Shown here piece after piece: positions 28,849-37,675 of a stretch of DNA of 64,000 bases. Below the pieces are notes generated by a model. The model was given only the letters and a program-made list of their open reading frames with translations, had not been told where the DNA came from and did no database searches. Position 1 is the first letter of the stretch, and each line of letters starts with the position of its first letter. Where the stretch lies: contig CAIVAU010000078.1 in the NCBI GenBank assembly GCA_903903925.1, positions 16,498-80,497 of the forward strand. The letters run 5' to 3'. Source of the stretch: an uncultured cyanobacterium (lineage in GTDB: Bacteria; Cyanobacteriota; Cyanobacteriia; Cyanobacteriales; Nostocaceae). A program made the position numbers and the translations under genes.

Positions 28849-30030
28849 TTGGACATAGACAAGCTAGAAATAAACAGGTTCGTTCAGCAAGCACAGACAA
28901 TGTACAGGCGTTTAGCAGATTTGTACCAAAGTGCTAGCGCAGTGCCTTTGACCTCAGATCTACTTCCGCAAGCTTTTAAGGAACTCGGTAGCGCCTCGGA
29001 AATAGTACAGTTGGCAATAGAGGAACTATACCAGCAGAACGAGGCACTCTTAGAAACAAGACGTATGGTAGAAGCAGAACACCAGCGTTACCTGGATTTA
29101 TTCGAGTTTGCACCAGATGGCTATTTAGTCACTGATGTCCAAGGAACTATCAGGGAAGCTAACCGAACAGCAGCAACGATGCTCAACGTGTCACAGTCGT
29201 TTTTGGTCAAAAAACCAATCATTAACTTCATCGCGTTAGAGGATCGTCATCGCTTCCGTAACGAACTCATCCAGCTATCGGAATTAGACAGAGTCAGGGA
29301 GTTAACATTACGCTTACACCGACGCAATGGCGAAAGCTTTGTGGCAGCTTTCACAGTCGCTGCTGTTCGCAACTTAGATGGCAAAGCGATCGCCTTGCGC
29401 TGGCTACTACGCGATATTACTGAGCGTCAGATAACATACTTAACGCCTTTGAACAAGGACAGCAACCTCATTGGAGAGCGCCTCATACATAAACATTCCA
29501 AAGGAGAAATTATCCCTAATAACTGGCAAGCGATTTGGTATGTTTGTCGAGGTTTTGTCAAGCTGACCACACTCTGTGAAACAGGTGAAGAAATACTCAT
29601 AGGGTTAGCAGCAGAAGGAATGGTTTTTGGCTCTGAGATGACCTCTCTCAAAACTTACCAAGCCATAGCCTTATCGGACGTAGAGCTAGTATCAATTGAT
29701 CTAGCGGAAATAGCAGCTTGCCCCATATTGACCCATAACCTTTTACCAAAATTTAATCAAAGCTTACAGCAAACAGAATCTTTGTTAGTACTTTCCGCCA
29801 GACGACGGGTACATGACCGCCTCTACGATCTCTTGCGAGTATTAAAACAAGAAACAGGTCAACCACTTGCAGACGGAACTCGCCTCAGTGTTCGACTAAC
29901 TCATGAGGAACTTGCTACAGCTTGCTGTACCACCAGGGTAACAATTACACGATTGCTCAACAAGCTACAAAAACAAGGAAAAATTAGTTTTGATGCTAAA
30001 AAACATATAATCCTCAAAGATATAGATTAA
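28849..30030 (+). CDS. PAS-domain CRP/FNR-type transcriptional regulator
   Basis: A 393-residue soluble regulator. An N-terminal helical/coiled segment (to about 85) leads to a PAS domain (about 85-195: DLFEFAPDGYLVTDVQGTIREAN to LLRDITERQ), then a cyclic-nucleotide-binding-like barrel (about 210-310) and a CRP-type winged helix (about 320-393: LTHEELATACCTTRVTITRLLNKLQKQG). PAS-effector combinations let a ligand or redox signal act on DNA binding; the ligand here is unknown and the barrel lacks the canonical cAMP-binding RxS motif by eye. The start is a TTG at 28849 with GAGG about ten bases before; an ATG at 28900 is the alternative. It is divergent from the oxidase pair and may regulate it. 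Confidence 0.82.
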   Translation: MDIDKLEINRFVQQAQTMYRRLADLYQSASAVPLTSDLLPQAFKELGSASEIVQLAIEELYQQNEALLETRRMVEAEHQRYLDLFEFAPDGYLVTDVQGTIREANRTAATMLNVSQSFLVKKPIINFIALEDRHRFRNELIQLSELDRVRELTLRLHRRNGESFVAAFTVAAVRNLDGKAIALRWLLRDITERQITYLTPLNKDSNLIGERLIHKHSKGEIIPNNWQAIWYVCRGFVKLTTLCETGEEILIGLAAEGMVFGSEMTSLKTYQAIALSDVELVSIDLAEIAACPILTHNLLPKFNQSLQQTESLLVLSARRRVHDRLYDLLRVLKQETGQPLADGTRLSVRLTHEELATACCTTRVTITRLLNKLQKQGKISFDAKKHIILKDID

Positions 30031-30174
30031 TTTCTCTCCCCACTCCCCACACCCACCACGGTGACACTTACACCTTTACTGCTTCATAATTGAAGGAAGA
30101 ATCCATAATATAGCAGAGCTAATTTATAATTGCTGACGTCTATTGCTCAAAAGTTCATCCAATTTTTTGAGTTA

Positions 30175-31122
30175 ATGAAAATTATCGCCAACCGTTGGAA
30201 AATTCTTCTCAGTGCTGGTGCTGCAACACTCGCGTTACTAGCAAGTGCGGGATACTGGTATGTCTTCATTGCAGGCGCACCCCAGTTAGACCGACCGTCA
30301 ACAGATGCTTCTGGCAGTGCATTGAAATTCCATTTGCAAACTTTCAACAGTAAAGCAATGGGTGAAGTGCGGCAATATGGTATAATCCTGCCTCCTAGTT
30401 ATTACCAAAACCCGAAAAAACGCTATCCCGTCATTTTTCTTTTACACGGTGGACACGACGATGCGCGTGCTTGGGTAGACAAAATTGGTATTATTCCTGT
30501 ATTGACTCAACTCTACAGAAGTAAGAAACTACCACCATCGATAGTGATTACACCTGATGGCAATGATAAGCGAGGTTCCAGTCCGCTCTGGGACCCAAAT
30601 TATTACGACGGACCCAACGGTAATGTCAGCACCTTGATTGGTCAAGAGTTAGTTGTTGTCGTGAAATCACGCTACCGCACCTTGAACCAACCCCAATTTT
30701 GGGCGATGGGCGGACTTTCCTCTGGTGCTTGGGGTGCGTTCAACATTGGGCTACGCCATTTAAACAACTTCAACATTTTCTTTAGTCAAATTGGTTACTT
30801 TACAGATAACAGCGGACCTCAAAATAGCCCGCAAGTATTTGTGCAGCAGATTCCCCCAGAACAACGCAAACGTATACGTATTTACTTAGATGCCGGACTT
30901 AATGATTTAGCGGGCAGTGAATTTCTCGATTCCAGTCGCCAGTTTCATGAAACATTAGATAATTTGGGCATCAAAAACGTCTTTTATACTTTTCCTGGTG
31001 GTCACGGCGTATCTGGTCCCGACTATGGTTGGAATTATGACCACAAGCACGCAGTAGATTCTCTCTCTTATGTGGGCAAGCAGTTTCAGGCAGCAATGCA
31101 AAAGCAAATAGTCAAAAATTGA
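30175..31122 (+). CDS. Membrane-anchored esterase (alpha/beta hydrolase, esterase D-like)
   Basis: A 315-residue hydrolase with an N-terminal anchor (WKILLSAGAATLALLASAGYW). The catalytic elements of the esterase D group are visible: oxyanion-region VIFLLHGGHDD, nucleophile Ser in GGLSSGAWGA, acid in YLDAGLNDLA and His in FPGGHGVSG. It probably acts on acyl esters outside the cytoplasm; no substrate is implied. The ATG at 30175 places the anchor at the N-terminus, while a TTG at 30130 would add 15 residues. The AI-2E transporter follows after 46 bases and then a GTPase after three bases, so the three may form one operon. Confidence 0.85.
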   Translation: MKIIANRWKILLSAGAATLALLASAGYWYVFIAGAPQLDRPSTDASGSALKFHLQTFNSKAMGEVRQYGIILPPSYYQNPKKRYPVIFLLHGGHDDARAWVDKIGIIPVLTQLYRSKKLPPSIVITPDGNDKRGSSPLWDPNYYDGPNGNVSTLIGQELVVVVKSRYRTLNQPQFWAMGGLSSGAWGAFNIGLRHLNNFNIFFSQIGYFTDNSGPQNSPQVFVQQIPPEQRKRIRIYLDAGLNDLAGSEFLDSSRQFHETLDNLGIKNVFYTFPGGHGVSGPDYGWNYDHKHAVDSLSYVGKQFQAAMQKQIVKN

Positions 31123-31168
31123 ATATTCAAAATCGTATTCCACTTGTGAGGAGGGAAAAGAGATAGCA

Positions 31169-32230
31169 ATGGCAAGCTCTAATGATACAGAAACTGGATG
31201 GTCTCAACTAACTCGTGGCGCACCGTTTGCAGTTATTGTTGCAGTGTCAATCTACATTTTATACAGACTTTTGCCAGTTTTAGAGCTCATTGCCATTGCG
31301 GCATTGATTGCTCTGATCTTCCGAACGCTGCTTCGATGGTTGCAAAAAATTGTCAAGTCACCATGGTTAGCAGTTTTTATACTGATCGGATTAATCGTGG
31401 GATTTCTAGTTCTGATGATTTCCGTCGTTGTACCTAGTATAATCACAGAGACTCAGGATTTATTGGTAACACTACCAACCTACATGAATACACTGAGTAT
31501 ACGGGTTGAAGAGCTTCACCGCAGTAATAGCTTGATTCCAGACTTCTCCCAGGGAATAAAACAATTAAAGATTGTTGCCAACGAGTTATTGAAAGAAGTT
31601 CCACTTGTGTTGCGTGAAACCCTTGGTATACCCCTTGAGTTTGTGGCAACACTGATTTTAGCTTTATATATGGCGAACGACCCAAATTCATTGATTAATG
31701 GCATTCTCCGGCTTGTACCCCGCCGAAACCACCAAAAGTTTAAACATTTTCTCTCGGCTGTTGAAGTGAGACTGCGGGGTTGGATTTTTGGTACAGGGGT
31801 CGCCATGATATTTTTAGGTTTAGGAGCAATACTTGGACTCTGGGTCTTGGGTATTCCATCACCGATTCCCTTCGGAATAATTGCGGGTTTGCTTGAGGTG
31901 ATTCCTTATGTTGGTACAATTGTGGGTACTGTTTTACCAGCGTTAGTTGCTCTTAGCCTTTCACCAGTGAAGCTGCTGCTGGTTCTCGGATTGTTTCTCA
32001 TCCTGAACCAGGTAGACGCACACCTCGTTCAGCCTTTGGTGATGGGCCGACAAGTTAATCTTCACCCTGTCATGGTTATCCTGACATTTCTAGTTATGGG
32101 TAAGCTATTAGGATTTTTTGGTGTACTCTTAGCAGTCCCAATTGCTGCTGTCTTTGTCTCGCTCATTGATGAGTTAACTCATGAACCACCGCCTATAGAC
32201 GAAGGTACAATTGGTCAGGAGGAATCCTAA
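31169..32230 (+). CDS. AI-2E family transporter (PerM-like), second copy
   Basis: A 353-residue polytopic protein of the AI-2E/PerM family: N-terminal helix pair, a soluble amphipathic domain (TLPTYMNTLSIRVEELHRSN onward), and the C-terminal bundle with PIPFGIIAGLLEVIPYVGTIVG, NQVDAHLVQPLVMGRQVNLHP and LGFFGVLLAVPIAAVFVS, the most conserved family segment. A ribosome site GAGGAGGG lies upstream of the ATG. It is sandwiched between an esterase and a membrane GTPase with almost no spacing to the latter, so a linked role at the membrane is likely. Substrate unknown. Confidence 0.9.
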   Translation: MASSNDTETGWSQLTRGAPFAVIVAVSIYILYRLLPVLELIAIAALIALIFRTLLRWLQKIVKSPWLAVFILIGLIVGFLVLMISVVVPSIITETQDLLVTLPTYMNTLSIRVEELHRSNSLIPDFSQGIKQLKIVANELLKEVPLVLRETLGIPLEFVATLILALYMANDPNSLINGILRLVPRRNHQKFKHFLSAVEVRLRGWIFGTGVAMIFLGLGAILGLWVLGIPSPIPFGIIAGLLEVIPYVGTIVGTVLPALVALSLSPVKLLLVLGLFLILNQVDAHLVQPLVMGRQVNLHPVMVILTFLVMGKLLGFFGVLLAVPIAAVFVSLIDELTHEPPPIDEGTIGQEES

Positions 32231-32233
32231 AAA

Positions 32234-34132
32234 ATGAATTTCTTGCGATTAAAGTTGTGGCAGTGGGTTGTGTTGGCACTTCCAATCTCGACTATCGTCA
32301 GTTTCTTGATGGTAGCAGCTGGGTGGCAAATCCACGAGTGGGGCATAAGTTGGATTTGGGGCGTATTTACACTTATATTTGTGGGCTGGCGTTGGCTTCT
32401 AGTTAGATGGACTAAACCTGTGGAAGCGCAGGTGGAAGTACTAGTAGCAGAAGCCCGCAAAGAACTGCAATCCCCTGTAGATGACACAAATGATGCCGCA
32501 AGACTTGCAGAAGCAGCACTACAAAAGATCCTGAAAGCTGCAGAGAATGATCCACCCCTGTGGGAAGACTGGCCAATATTTTGGCAACGATGCCAGGATC
32601 TCGTCGTCGCGATCGCCCATATCTACTATCCTGAAGTAAAGTATCCCCTGCTAAACATTTATGTTCCCCAAGCTTACACCCTGATCCGAGGAACGGTAGA
32701 TGACCTAGATCAGTGGATGCAAAAGTTATCACCTGCCCTCAATCAGGTCACCATTGGGCAGGTATACCAAGGGTACGAGGTTTATCGTCAACTGGAGCCA
32801 TCAGCGCGTAAACTCTCCTCAGCATGGAATTTGGCACAGTGGCTTTTGAACCCTGCGGTAGCGGTGGCAAGAAAAGCCAGTCAGCGTTACAGTCAGCAGG
32901 CAAATCAACAACTGCTGGTAAATTTGAGTCAGCTGCTGGGAGAAGCTGCCCTCAGAAACTTATGCCGACAGGCGATCATTCTCTACGGCGGCGGGACACT
33001 GCCGGCTTCAGCATCCCCGTTGTCCACACCGAAGCTAGCCAAGGCTAAAACCCAAACTCTCCGAGAGATTATAGAGAGAGCAGAACCAGCCGAGGCGGTT
33101 GAGCAAAAGCCAGTCAATATTCTGCTTGCAGGGCGCACAGGGTCCGGAAAAAGCAGTCTAATTAATACACTGTTTCAGGCAGAACGAGCAGCAGTAGATG
33201 TTTTGCCCAGTACCGATCAGATTCAAAATTACCAATGGCAGACCCAAACGACAGAAACACTGACACTTTGGGATACTCCGGGTTATGAACAGGTTAACCG
33301 TGGAGATCTCAGGAAGATAGTACTTGACTATGCCACAAACGCTGATCTACTGCTGTTAGTCACTCCTGCCCTCGATCCTGCCTTGCAAATGGATGTGGAC
33401 TTTCTTCAAGATATGAAGGCGGAAGTTGTAGACCTGCCTGTGATTACTGTTGTGACTCAAGTAGATCGTTTACGTCCCATACGCGAGTGGGCGCCTCCCT
33501 ATGATTGGCGATGGGGCGATCGCCCAAAGGAAATTGCCATTCGGGACGCGACTGAGTATCGGGTCCAGCTACTGGGCGACGATTCTTCTCTAGTTCTGCC
33601 CATTGTAACTGGTGACGTCAAAACCGGTCGAACCGCCTGGGGAGTAGAAGCTTTGTCCTTGGAACTCGTGGAGGCGATCGCACCTGCCAAACAACTCCGT
33701 CTTGCCCGCTTTTTACGTAACTTAGAAGCCCGCACCGTCGCTGCTGCCAAAATCATCGACCACTATACCTTCCAAATGGCGACAACACAGGGACTAGCCG
33801 CACTGCTCAAAAGTCCCATCCTTCAGTTCATTTCCACCCTGTCAACTGGAACTCCAACCCTGGCATACTTACTAGCAGAAAGAATTCCCGTGGAACAGTT
33901 GCCTGTTGTCATTGGTAAGCTACAGATGGCATATGATCTCTTCTCGCTCTTGAGTCCAAGCAATGCTAATATGCTTAACTTTGACATGCTATCCCTTTGG
34001 CCCCTGCTGCTGGAAAACTCCACCTCCCCTGACCGCAACGCCTGGGCATTTGGTCACGCCTTGATAGAGTTCTGGACTCAGAATCTGACTGTTGAACAAC
34101 TACGGGAGCGGTTTGAGTACTATGTTAAATAG
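32234..34132 (+). CDS. Membrane-associated GTPase, Era/dynamin-like group
   Basis: A 632-residue protein with two N-terminal transmembrane helices (residues 5-65), a helical region, and a GTPase domain: Walker A/G1 AGRTGSGKSSLINTLF near 298, G3 WDTPGYEQV near 346, and G4 TQVD near 408. The C-terminal 170 residues are helical and hydrophobic in part, perhaps a membrane-contact region. It begins three bases after the AI-2E transporter stop, with GGAGG overlapping the end of that gene, so the two are co-translated. GTPases of this kind are thought to act in membrane remodelling or stress; no function is claimed. The start at 32234 is the only sensible one. Confidence 0.82.
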   Translation: MNFLRLKLWQWVVLALPISTIVSFLMVAAGWQIHEWGISWIWGVFTLIFVGWRWLLVRWTKPVEAQVEVLVAEARKELQSPVDDTNDAARLAEAALQKILKAAENDPPLWEDWPIFWQRCQDLVVAIAHIYYPEVKYPLLNIYVPQAYTLIRGTVDDLDQWMQKLSPALNQVTIGQVYQGYEVYRQLEPSARKLSSAWNLAQWLLNPAVAVARKASQRYSQQANQQLLVNLSQLLGEAALRNLCRQAIILYGGGTLPASASPLSTPKLAKAKTQTLREIIERAEPAEAVEQKPVNILLAGRTGSGKSSLINTLFQAERAAVDVLPSTDQIQNYQWQTQTTETLTLWDTPGYEQVNRGDLRKIVLDYATNADLLLLVTPALDPALQMDVDFLQDMKAEVVDLPVITVVTQVDRLRPIREWAPPYDWRWGDRPKEIAIRDATEYRVQLLGDDSSLVLPIVTGDVKTGRTAWGVEALSLELVEAIAPAKQLRLARFLRNLEARTVAAAKIIDHYTFQMATTQGLAALLKSPILQFISTLSTGTPTLAYLLAERIPVEQLPVVIGKLQMAYDLFSLLSPSNANMLNFDMLSLWPLLLENSTSPDRNAWAFGHALIEFWTQNLTVEQLRERFEYYVK

Positions 34133-34169
34133 GGTTGATTCAAGAACTAGTGCTCATCTCGTGTCTAAG

Positions 34170-34291
34170 TAAGTGGGCGCAATACAATCAATGTATGTTA
34201 AGCTTTGTAAAAACCTCAAAATGAACCATTCATAGTCTCTTTGCTGATTTTACATTTCGTTACATACAATTGATGTTTTAACGCCCACTTA
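34170..34291. mobile_element. TA-flanked MITE-like element 1
   Basis: A 118-base core lies between TA dinucleotides. Its ends AGTGGGCG and CGCCCACT are exact inverted repeats, and similarity continues inward for about 30 bases on each side (ATCAATGTATGT against ACATACAATTGAT). No coding capacity. The structure fits a miniature element moved by an IS630/Tc1-type transposase. Confidence 0.7.
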
Positions 34292-34324
34292 GTTAATCAC
34301 TATCGATAGATGTGCGCCTCGCAA

Positions 34325-34654
34325 TTAAGCAGCTTCTGACAGAGCTTTCTTTTGTTTAATTAGCTCATTAATTTCTCCATTAATTTGCGTTAACAGTTCT
34401 TTTCTGGTCTCTATTGGCAGATCTACAAGTTTAGAAATGTTTAGCTTCGCGGATCTTAGATATTTAATTGCGGCATCAATTGTTTCAACATCAGTCTCCC
34501 CTGGCGCGGTGACATCAGAGGTAAGATACTGTGTAAATTCGGGGTTTACTGAAGCAGCAAGAGCATTAGGTACTGTGAATAACAGTCCAAAAGATGCAAC
34601 TAACAACACTAGTGAACAGAGGAGGGTACGCTTAATTGAAGTGATAATTTTCAT
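34325..34654 (-). CDS. Small exported protein, unknown function
   Basis: A 109-residue protein with a clear signal peptide (LLCSLVLLVASFGLLFTVPNALA, cleavage after ALA near residue 33) and a mature helical part of about 75 residues ending in a Lys/Glu-rich helix (LLTQINGEINELIKQKK). It probably acts in the periplasm or thylakoid lumen. I do not recognise the family; its length and helical nature recall small photosystem-associated lumen proteins, but no residue pattern proves that. Monocistronic, next to the MITE-like element. Confidence 0.65.
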   Translation of the reverse strand: MKIITSIKRTLLCSLVLLVASFGLLFTVPNALAASVNPEFTQYLTSDVTAPGETDVETIDAAIKYLRSAKLNISKLVDLPIETRKELLTQINGEINELIKQKKALSEAA

Positions 34655-34920
34655 TTCTTGTTGTCTGGTATTTGTTGGGAGACTTTACCTTTTGTATATT
34701 ACTATTTAGTTAATAAATAATAATACTCAAAAGGTTAATAAACTACTTGTATCGAAATGTTAGCAGTCATTTAGTCATTAGTCAATAAAAAGTATTAAAT
34801 TACCGAGAGACGGATTATTTTCCGTGCTGAAAAACACCAACCGGGCGCTCTTGATTGAAAGTACGCTCACATTGGCGGCGATCGACAAGCTTATGAACAA
34901 TGGCTTGCTCTGAGGGAGTC

Positions 34921-35256
34921 TTAAATATCCTCAACCTCAAGTTGAGCTGCCGTCACCGCGTCCAAAGCAAAAGCAAAAACTAGTGGCATCGGACATTTAA
35001 ACAAACAGGTAGAAACAACGGCTAAAATTGTGCCAATGACTGCTGATATAGACCACACTCTTTCCTCAAAGGTTAATCCTTTTTTGGCTTTAATCACTCT
35101 GAGAACTTTACTCGGAATTGGTTCAGGCATGACTGCCCCTGGAGGAAAAGCCCAGTAGTTATCACACCGTTCTATAAATAACTCAGTCCAGCCATTTTCA
35201 TAGCACCATTCTTCAATCCATTCATCACGGTAATGTTTCATATGGAAGTTGGTCAT
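34921..35256 (-). CDS. Conserved small membrane protein, unknown function
   Basis: About 111 residues: an N-terminal acidic/aromatic part (HYRDEWIEEWCYENGWTELF) that looks like a small soluble domain, then a hydrophobic stretch (VWSISAVIGTILAVVSTCLF) that probably spans the membrane. I do not recognise a named family. Starts at 35268, 35256 and 35241 are all possible; 35256 is a compromise. No operon partners. Confidence 0.5.
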   Translation of the reverse strand: MTNFHMKHYRDEWIEEWCYENGWTELFIERCDNYWAFPPGAVMPEPIPSKVLRVIKAKKGLTFEERVWSISAVIGTILAVVSTCLFKCPMPLVFAFALDAVTAAQLEVEDI

Positions 35257-35721
35257 TCGTCTTTGCATATTGTTTAGAAACTGAATGTAAATTGTTCCCC
35301 TATTTCTGAATATTTAGATATCGCACTAGAGGAGTTATAATTCATAATTCATAATTCATAATTCATAAAGCCTAGCAAGATATAGCGCTGCCTTGACTGA
35401 AAAGAAAATAAACTTTACCTGGGAATTTAAAATGCAACATTTCTCAACAAATCCATGAGTTTGTGTAGGGATAGATGCTGTTGATTCGGGGAGTCGCTTG
35501 GGTTGCAGCGAAATCCTCCGCTTGCCTCAACGAGTCGGCAGTCATTGCGGATTCGGTATAGAATTGAGATACTTACACATTGAGAACACTCCACGGGCGG
35601 CGTACCACTCGTGATGAAGGTCAGAAACACCTCCATTCCTGCCCATACACACGGACAATGCCCAATGCCCAATGCCCATGTTTCTTAAGGACGCGACCAT
35701 ACACCAACTTGATAACTCGAT
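35257..35721. other. Repeat-bearing gap before the pentapeptide protein
   Basis: No gene. It holds TAATTCA heptamers (35335-35368), a GGGCGGCGTACCACTCGTGATGAA-like block from 35595, and CCCAATG heptamers at about 35656-35680. The block plus heptamers recurs just before the large array at 60231. Confidence 0.55.
35335..35368. repeat. TAATTCA heptamer repeat, four copies
   Basis: Four uninterrupted TAATTCA heptamers. This is the same period as the other arrays in the window, but with an AT-rich unit. Confidence 0.85.
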
Positions 35722-36210
35722 ATGTTTTGGCAACGACTGGTAACGTTTATTTTGGTAATTAGTCTGTTTTTCTGGGCTTATCCTGCACTGGCGGATTGGA
35801 CTCATCCACTGTCATTCAGTAATGCAGAATTGACAGCACGTGATTTTTCTGGACAAAGCTTGCAAGCGTCTGAGTTTTCTAACGCTAATATGGAACTGAC
35901 TAAATTTGTAGGCGCTGACTTACGGGGAGCGATTTTCAGTGCTTCTGTAATGACGAAGGCGAATCTGCATCAAGCAAATTTAGGCAACGCGATGGTAGAT
36001 CAGGTAAACTTTACTGGGGCTGATTTAAGTGATGCCGTTCTTACAGAAACCATTTTGTTGCGTAGCATCTTTACTGATACTAATATTATTGGAGCAGATT
36101 TCAGTGATGCAATTTTAGATAAGGGACAAATCAAAGAACTGTGTATGAAAGCTAGTGGTGTAAATTCTCAAACTGGCGTAAAAACTCGCGATTCCTTAGG
36201 ATGTAAATGA
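35722..36210 (+). CDS. Exported pentapeptide-repeat protein
   Basis: A 162-residue protein with a signal peptide (LVTFILVISLFFWAYPALA, cleavage near residue 24) and a right-handed quadrilateral beta-helix made of A(D/N)LxX-type pentapeptides: AELTARDFSGQSLQASEF, ADLRGAIFSA, ANLHQANLGNA, ADLSDAV, ADFSDAI. The C-terminus carries two cysteines (ELCMKA, SLGCK) that could pair. Such lumenal pentapeptide proteins are common in cyanobacteria and of unknown function. Its stop overlaps the purK start (ATGA), so the two are translationally coupled. Confidence 0.88.
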   Translation: MFWQRLVTFILVISLFFWAYPALADWTHPLSFSNAELTARDFSGQSLQASEFSNANMELTKFVGADLRGAIFSASVMTKANLHQANLGNAMVDQVNFTGADLSDAVLTETILLRSIFTDTNIIGADFSDAILDKGQIKELCMKASGVNSQTGVKTRDSLGCK

Positions 36211-37388
36211 AGCGTGTTGGTGTAATTGGTGGCGGACAATTAGCATGGATGATGGGTGGTGCGGCAAAGAAGCTAGGAGTTGAATTGATAGTACAAACTC
36301 CTAGCGTTAACGATCCATCTGTGGCGATCGCTCAAGACACTGTTTTAGCTCCAGTAGACGATGCGACTGCTACAGCAGTTTTAGCTAAAAAATGCGATGT
36401 TATTACTTTTGAAAATGAGTTTGTGAATTTAGATGCCTTGTCACTTTTAGCAAAGCAAGGAGTTTGTTTTCTGCCCAAACTAAAAGCATTGGCTCCCCTT
36501 TTAGATAAATACAACCAGCGTTGTTATTTACGCGATTTAGGTTTACCTGTACCTAAGTTCTTCGCTTTAGAAGGGGATTGGGAGAAACTTTTTCTTGTCC
36601 CCCCATCTCCCCCTCTCCCCCCCTCCCAGCTATGTTTCCCAGTTGTTTTGAAAGCTCGCCGCCACGGTTATGATGGTCAAGGGACTTTTATAGTTAAGGA
36701 TATCAAGACTTTAAAACAAAAAATAGAAGCCTCATACATAGAAAGTGATATTAGTCAATCGCTTTTTTTGTTAGAAGAATTTATCCCTTTTGAACGGGAG
36801 CTAGCAATCATTGCAGCACGTTCTGTGACTGGTGAAGTGGTCACCTACCCAGTTGTAGAAACCCAACAAGAAGAACAGGTGTGTAGACGGGTGATTGCGC
36901 CAGCCGAGATGACATCAGAACTAGCAGCAGAAATTGAGGAGATTGCTCATACCTTACTTAATAGCTTAGAAGTGGTGGGAGTTTTTGGAATAGAGCTATT
37001 TCTTACAGAGGATGGCAAAGTGCTAGTTAATGAAATTGCACCTCGGACACACAATTCTGGACATTTCACCCTAGACGCCTGCGAAACTTCCCAGTTTGAG
37101 CAGCATCTACGAGCAGTTTGTGGTTTGCCTTTGGGTAATACTGCCTTGCTTTGCCCCCGTGCTGTCATGGTGAACCTCTTAGGCTATGAAGATTCACAGA
37201 GCGATTATATGACTAAACGTCAGCAACTACAACAAATTCCCCAAGCTCACGTTTACTGGTACGGCAAAACAGAATCACGTCCGGGGCGTAAGCTGGGACA
37301 CGTCACCGTTTTGTTGGAAAATACACGAGATGCGAATTTAGTAAGTGCGATCGCTCACAATATTGAATCTATCTGGTATTCCAATTAA
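36207..37388 (+). CDS. purK: N5-carboxyaminoimidazole ribonucleotide synthase PurK
   Basis: A 393-residue ATP-grasp enzyme that carboxylates aminoimidazole ribonucleotide in purine synthesis. It opens with RVGVIGGGQLAWMMGGAAKKLG (PurK N-terminal fold), has the ATP-grasp loop KARRHGYDGQGTF and the catalytic NEIAPRTHNSGHFTLDAC. The start overlaps the stop of the pentapeptide gene by four bases. Between residues about 131 and 141 a C-rich tract adds VPPSPPLPPSQ just before the ATP-grasp domain; a repeat-derived insertion is likely. 6S RNA lies immediately downstream, the arrangement known from other cyanobacteria. Confidence 0.95.
   Translation: MKRVGVIGGGQLAWMMGGAAKKLGVELIVQTPSVNDPSVAIAQDTVLAPVDDATATAVLAKKCDVITFENEFVNLDALSLLAKQGVCFLPKLKALAPLLDKYNQRCYLRDLGLPVPKFFALEGDWEKLFLVPPSPPLPPSQLCFPVVLKARRHGYDGQGTFIVKDIKTLKQKIEASYIESDISQSLFLLEEFIPFERELAIIAARSVTGEVVTYPVVETQQEEQVCRRVIAPAEMTSELAAEIEEIAHTLLNSLEVVGVFGIELFLTEDGKVLVNEIAPRTHNSGHFTLDACETSQFEQHLRAVCGLPLGNTALLCPRAVMVNLLGYEDSQSDYMTKRQQLQQIPQAHVYWYGKTESRPGRKLGHVTVLLENTRDANLVSAIAHNIESIWYSN
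36597..36630. repeat. C-rich repeat tract inside purK
   Basis: The tract is almost entirely C with T and A and is read as VPPSPPLPPSQ. It is unlike the flanking purK sequence and resembles C-rich intergenic repeats of this genome. Confidence 0.6.
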
Positions 37389-37412
37389 AGTAGCGAAAAA
37401 TTTTCATTATCT

Positions 37413-37442
37413 TTCACACAAAATTCTTAGGAAAGTTATAAT
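37413..37442 (+). promoter_or_regulatory. Promoter of 6S RNA
   Basis: TTCACA (37413-37418) and a perfect TATAAT (37437-37442) are separated by 18 bases, a sigma-70-type promoter placed correctly for a start at about 37449. Confidence 0.7.
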
Positions 37443-37448
37443 GGGCTT

Positions 37449-37636
37449 GTTACACTGTGACGTTGGTGACTGCCATCAAGTTTTTTGATCTATGCCTTGA
37501 AAGATAAGGGAACCATTAGATCCCGTGGCAGTAGACCGGGCTTGTACCCGGAAACTTTAAACGAGGAGTTTGGTGCCCACCTGGTTAAACCAGGTCATAA
37601 ACTTAGGTAAAACGGCGTTGCGGTGAACTCAAAATA
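37449..37636 (+). ncRNA. ssrS: 6S RNA
   Basis: About 188 bases of non-coding sequence follow a strong promoter and end at a clear terminator. The position right after purK is that of 6S (6Sa) RNA in other cyanobacteria, and the length agrees with the known 185 or so bases. Internal pairing is visible: ACTGCCA (37469-37475) with TGGCAGT (37526-37532), a CCGGG/CCCGG hairpin near 37537, and the palindrome ACCTGGTTAAACCAGGT (37579-37595). 6S RNA binds RNA polymerase holoenzyme and tempers transcription. Identification rests on location, size and pairing, not on an alignment. Confidence 0.8.
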
Positions 37637-37675
37637 TTAAAGCTCCCAAATCTTATTTGACTTTGGGAGCTTTAA
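37637..37675 (+). terminator. Terminator of 6S RNA
   Basis: TTAAAGCTCCCAAA and TTTGGGAGCTTTAA form a perfect 14-base stem with an 11-base loop. Confidence 0.85.
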
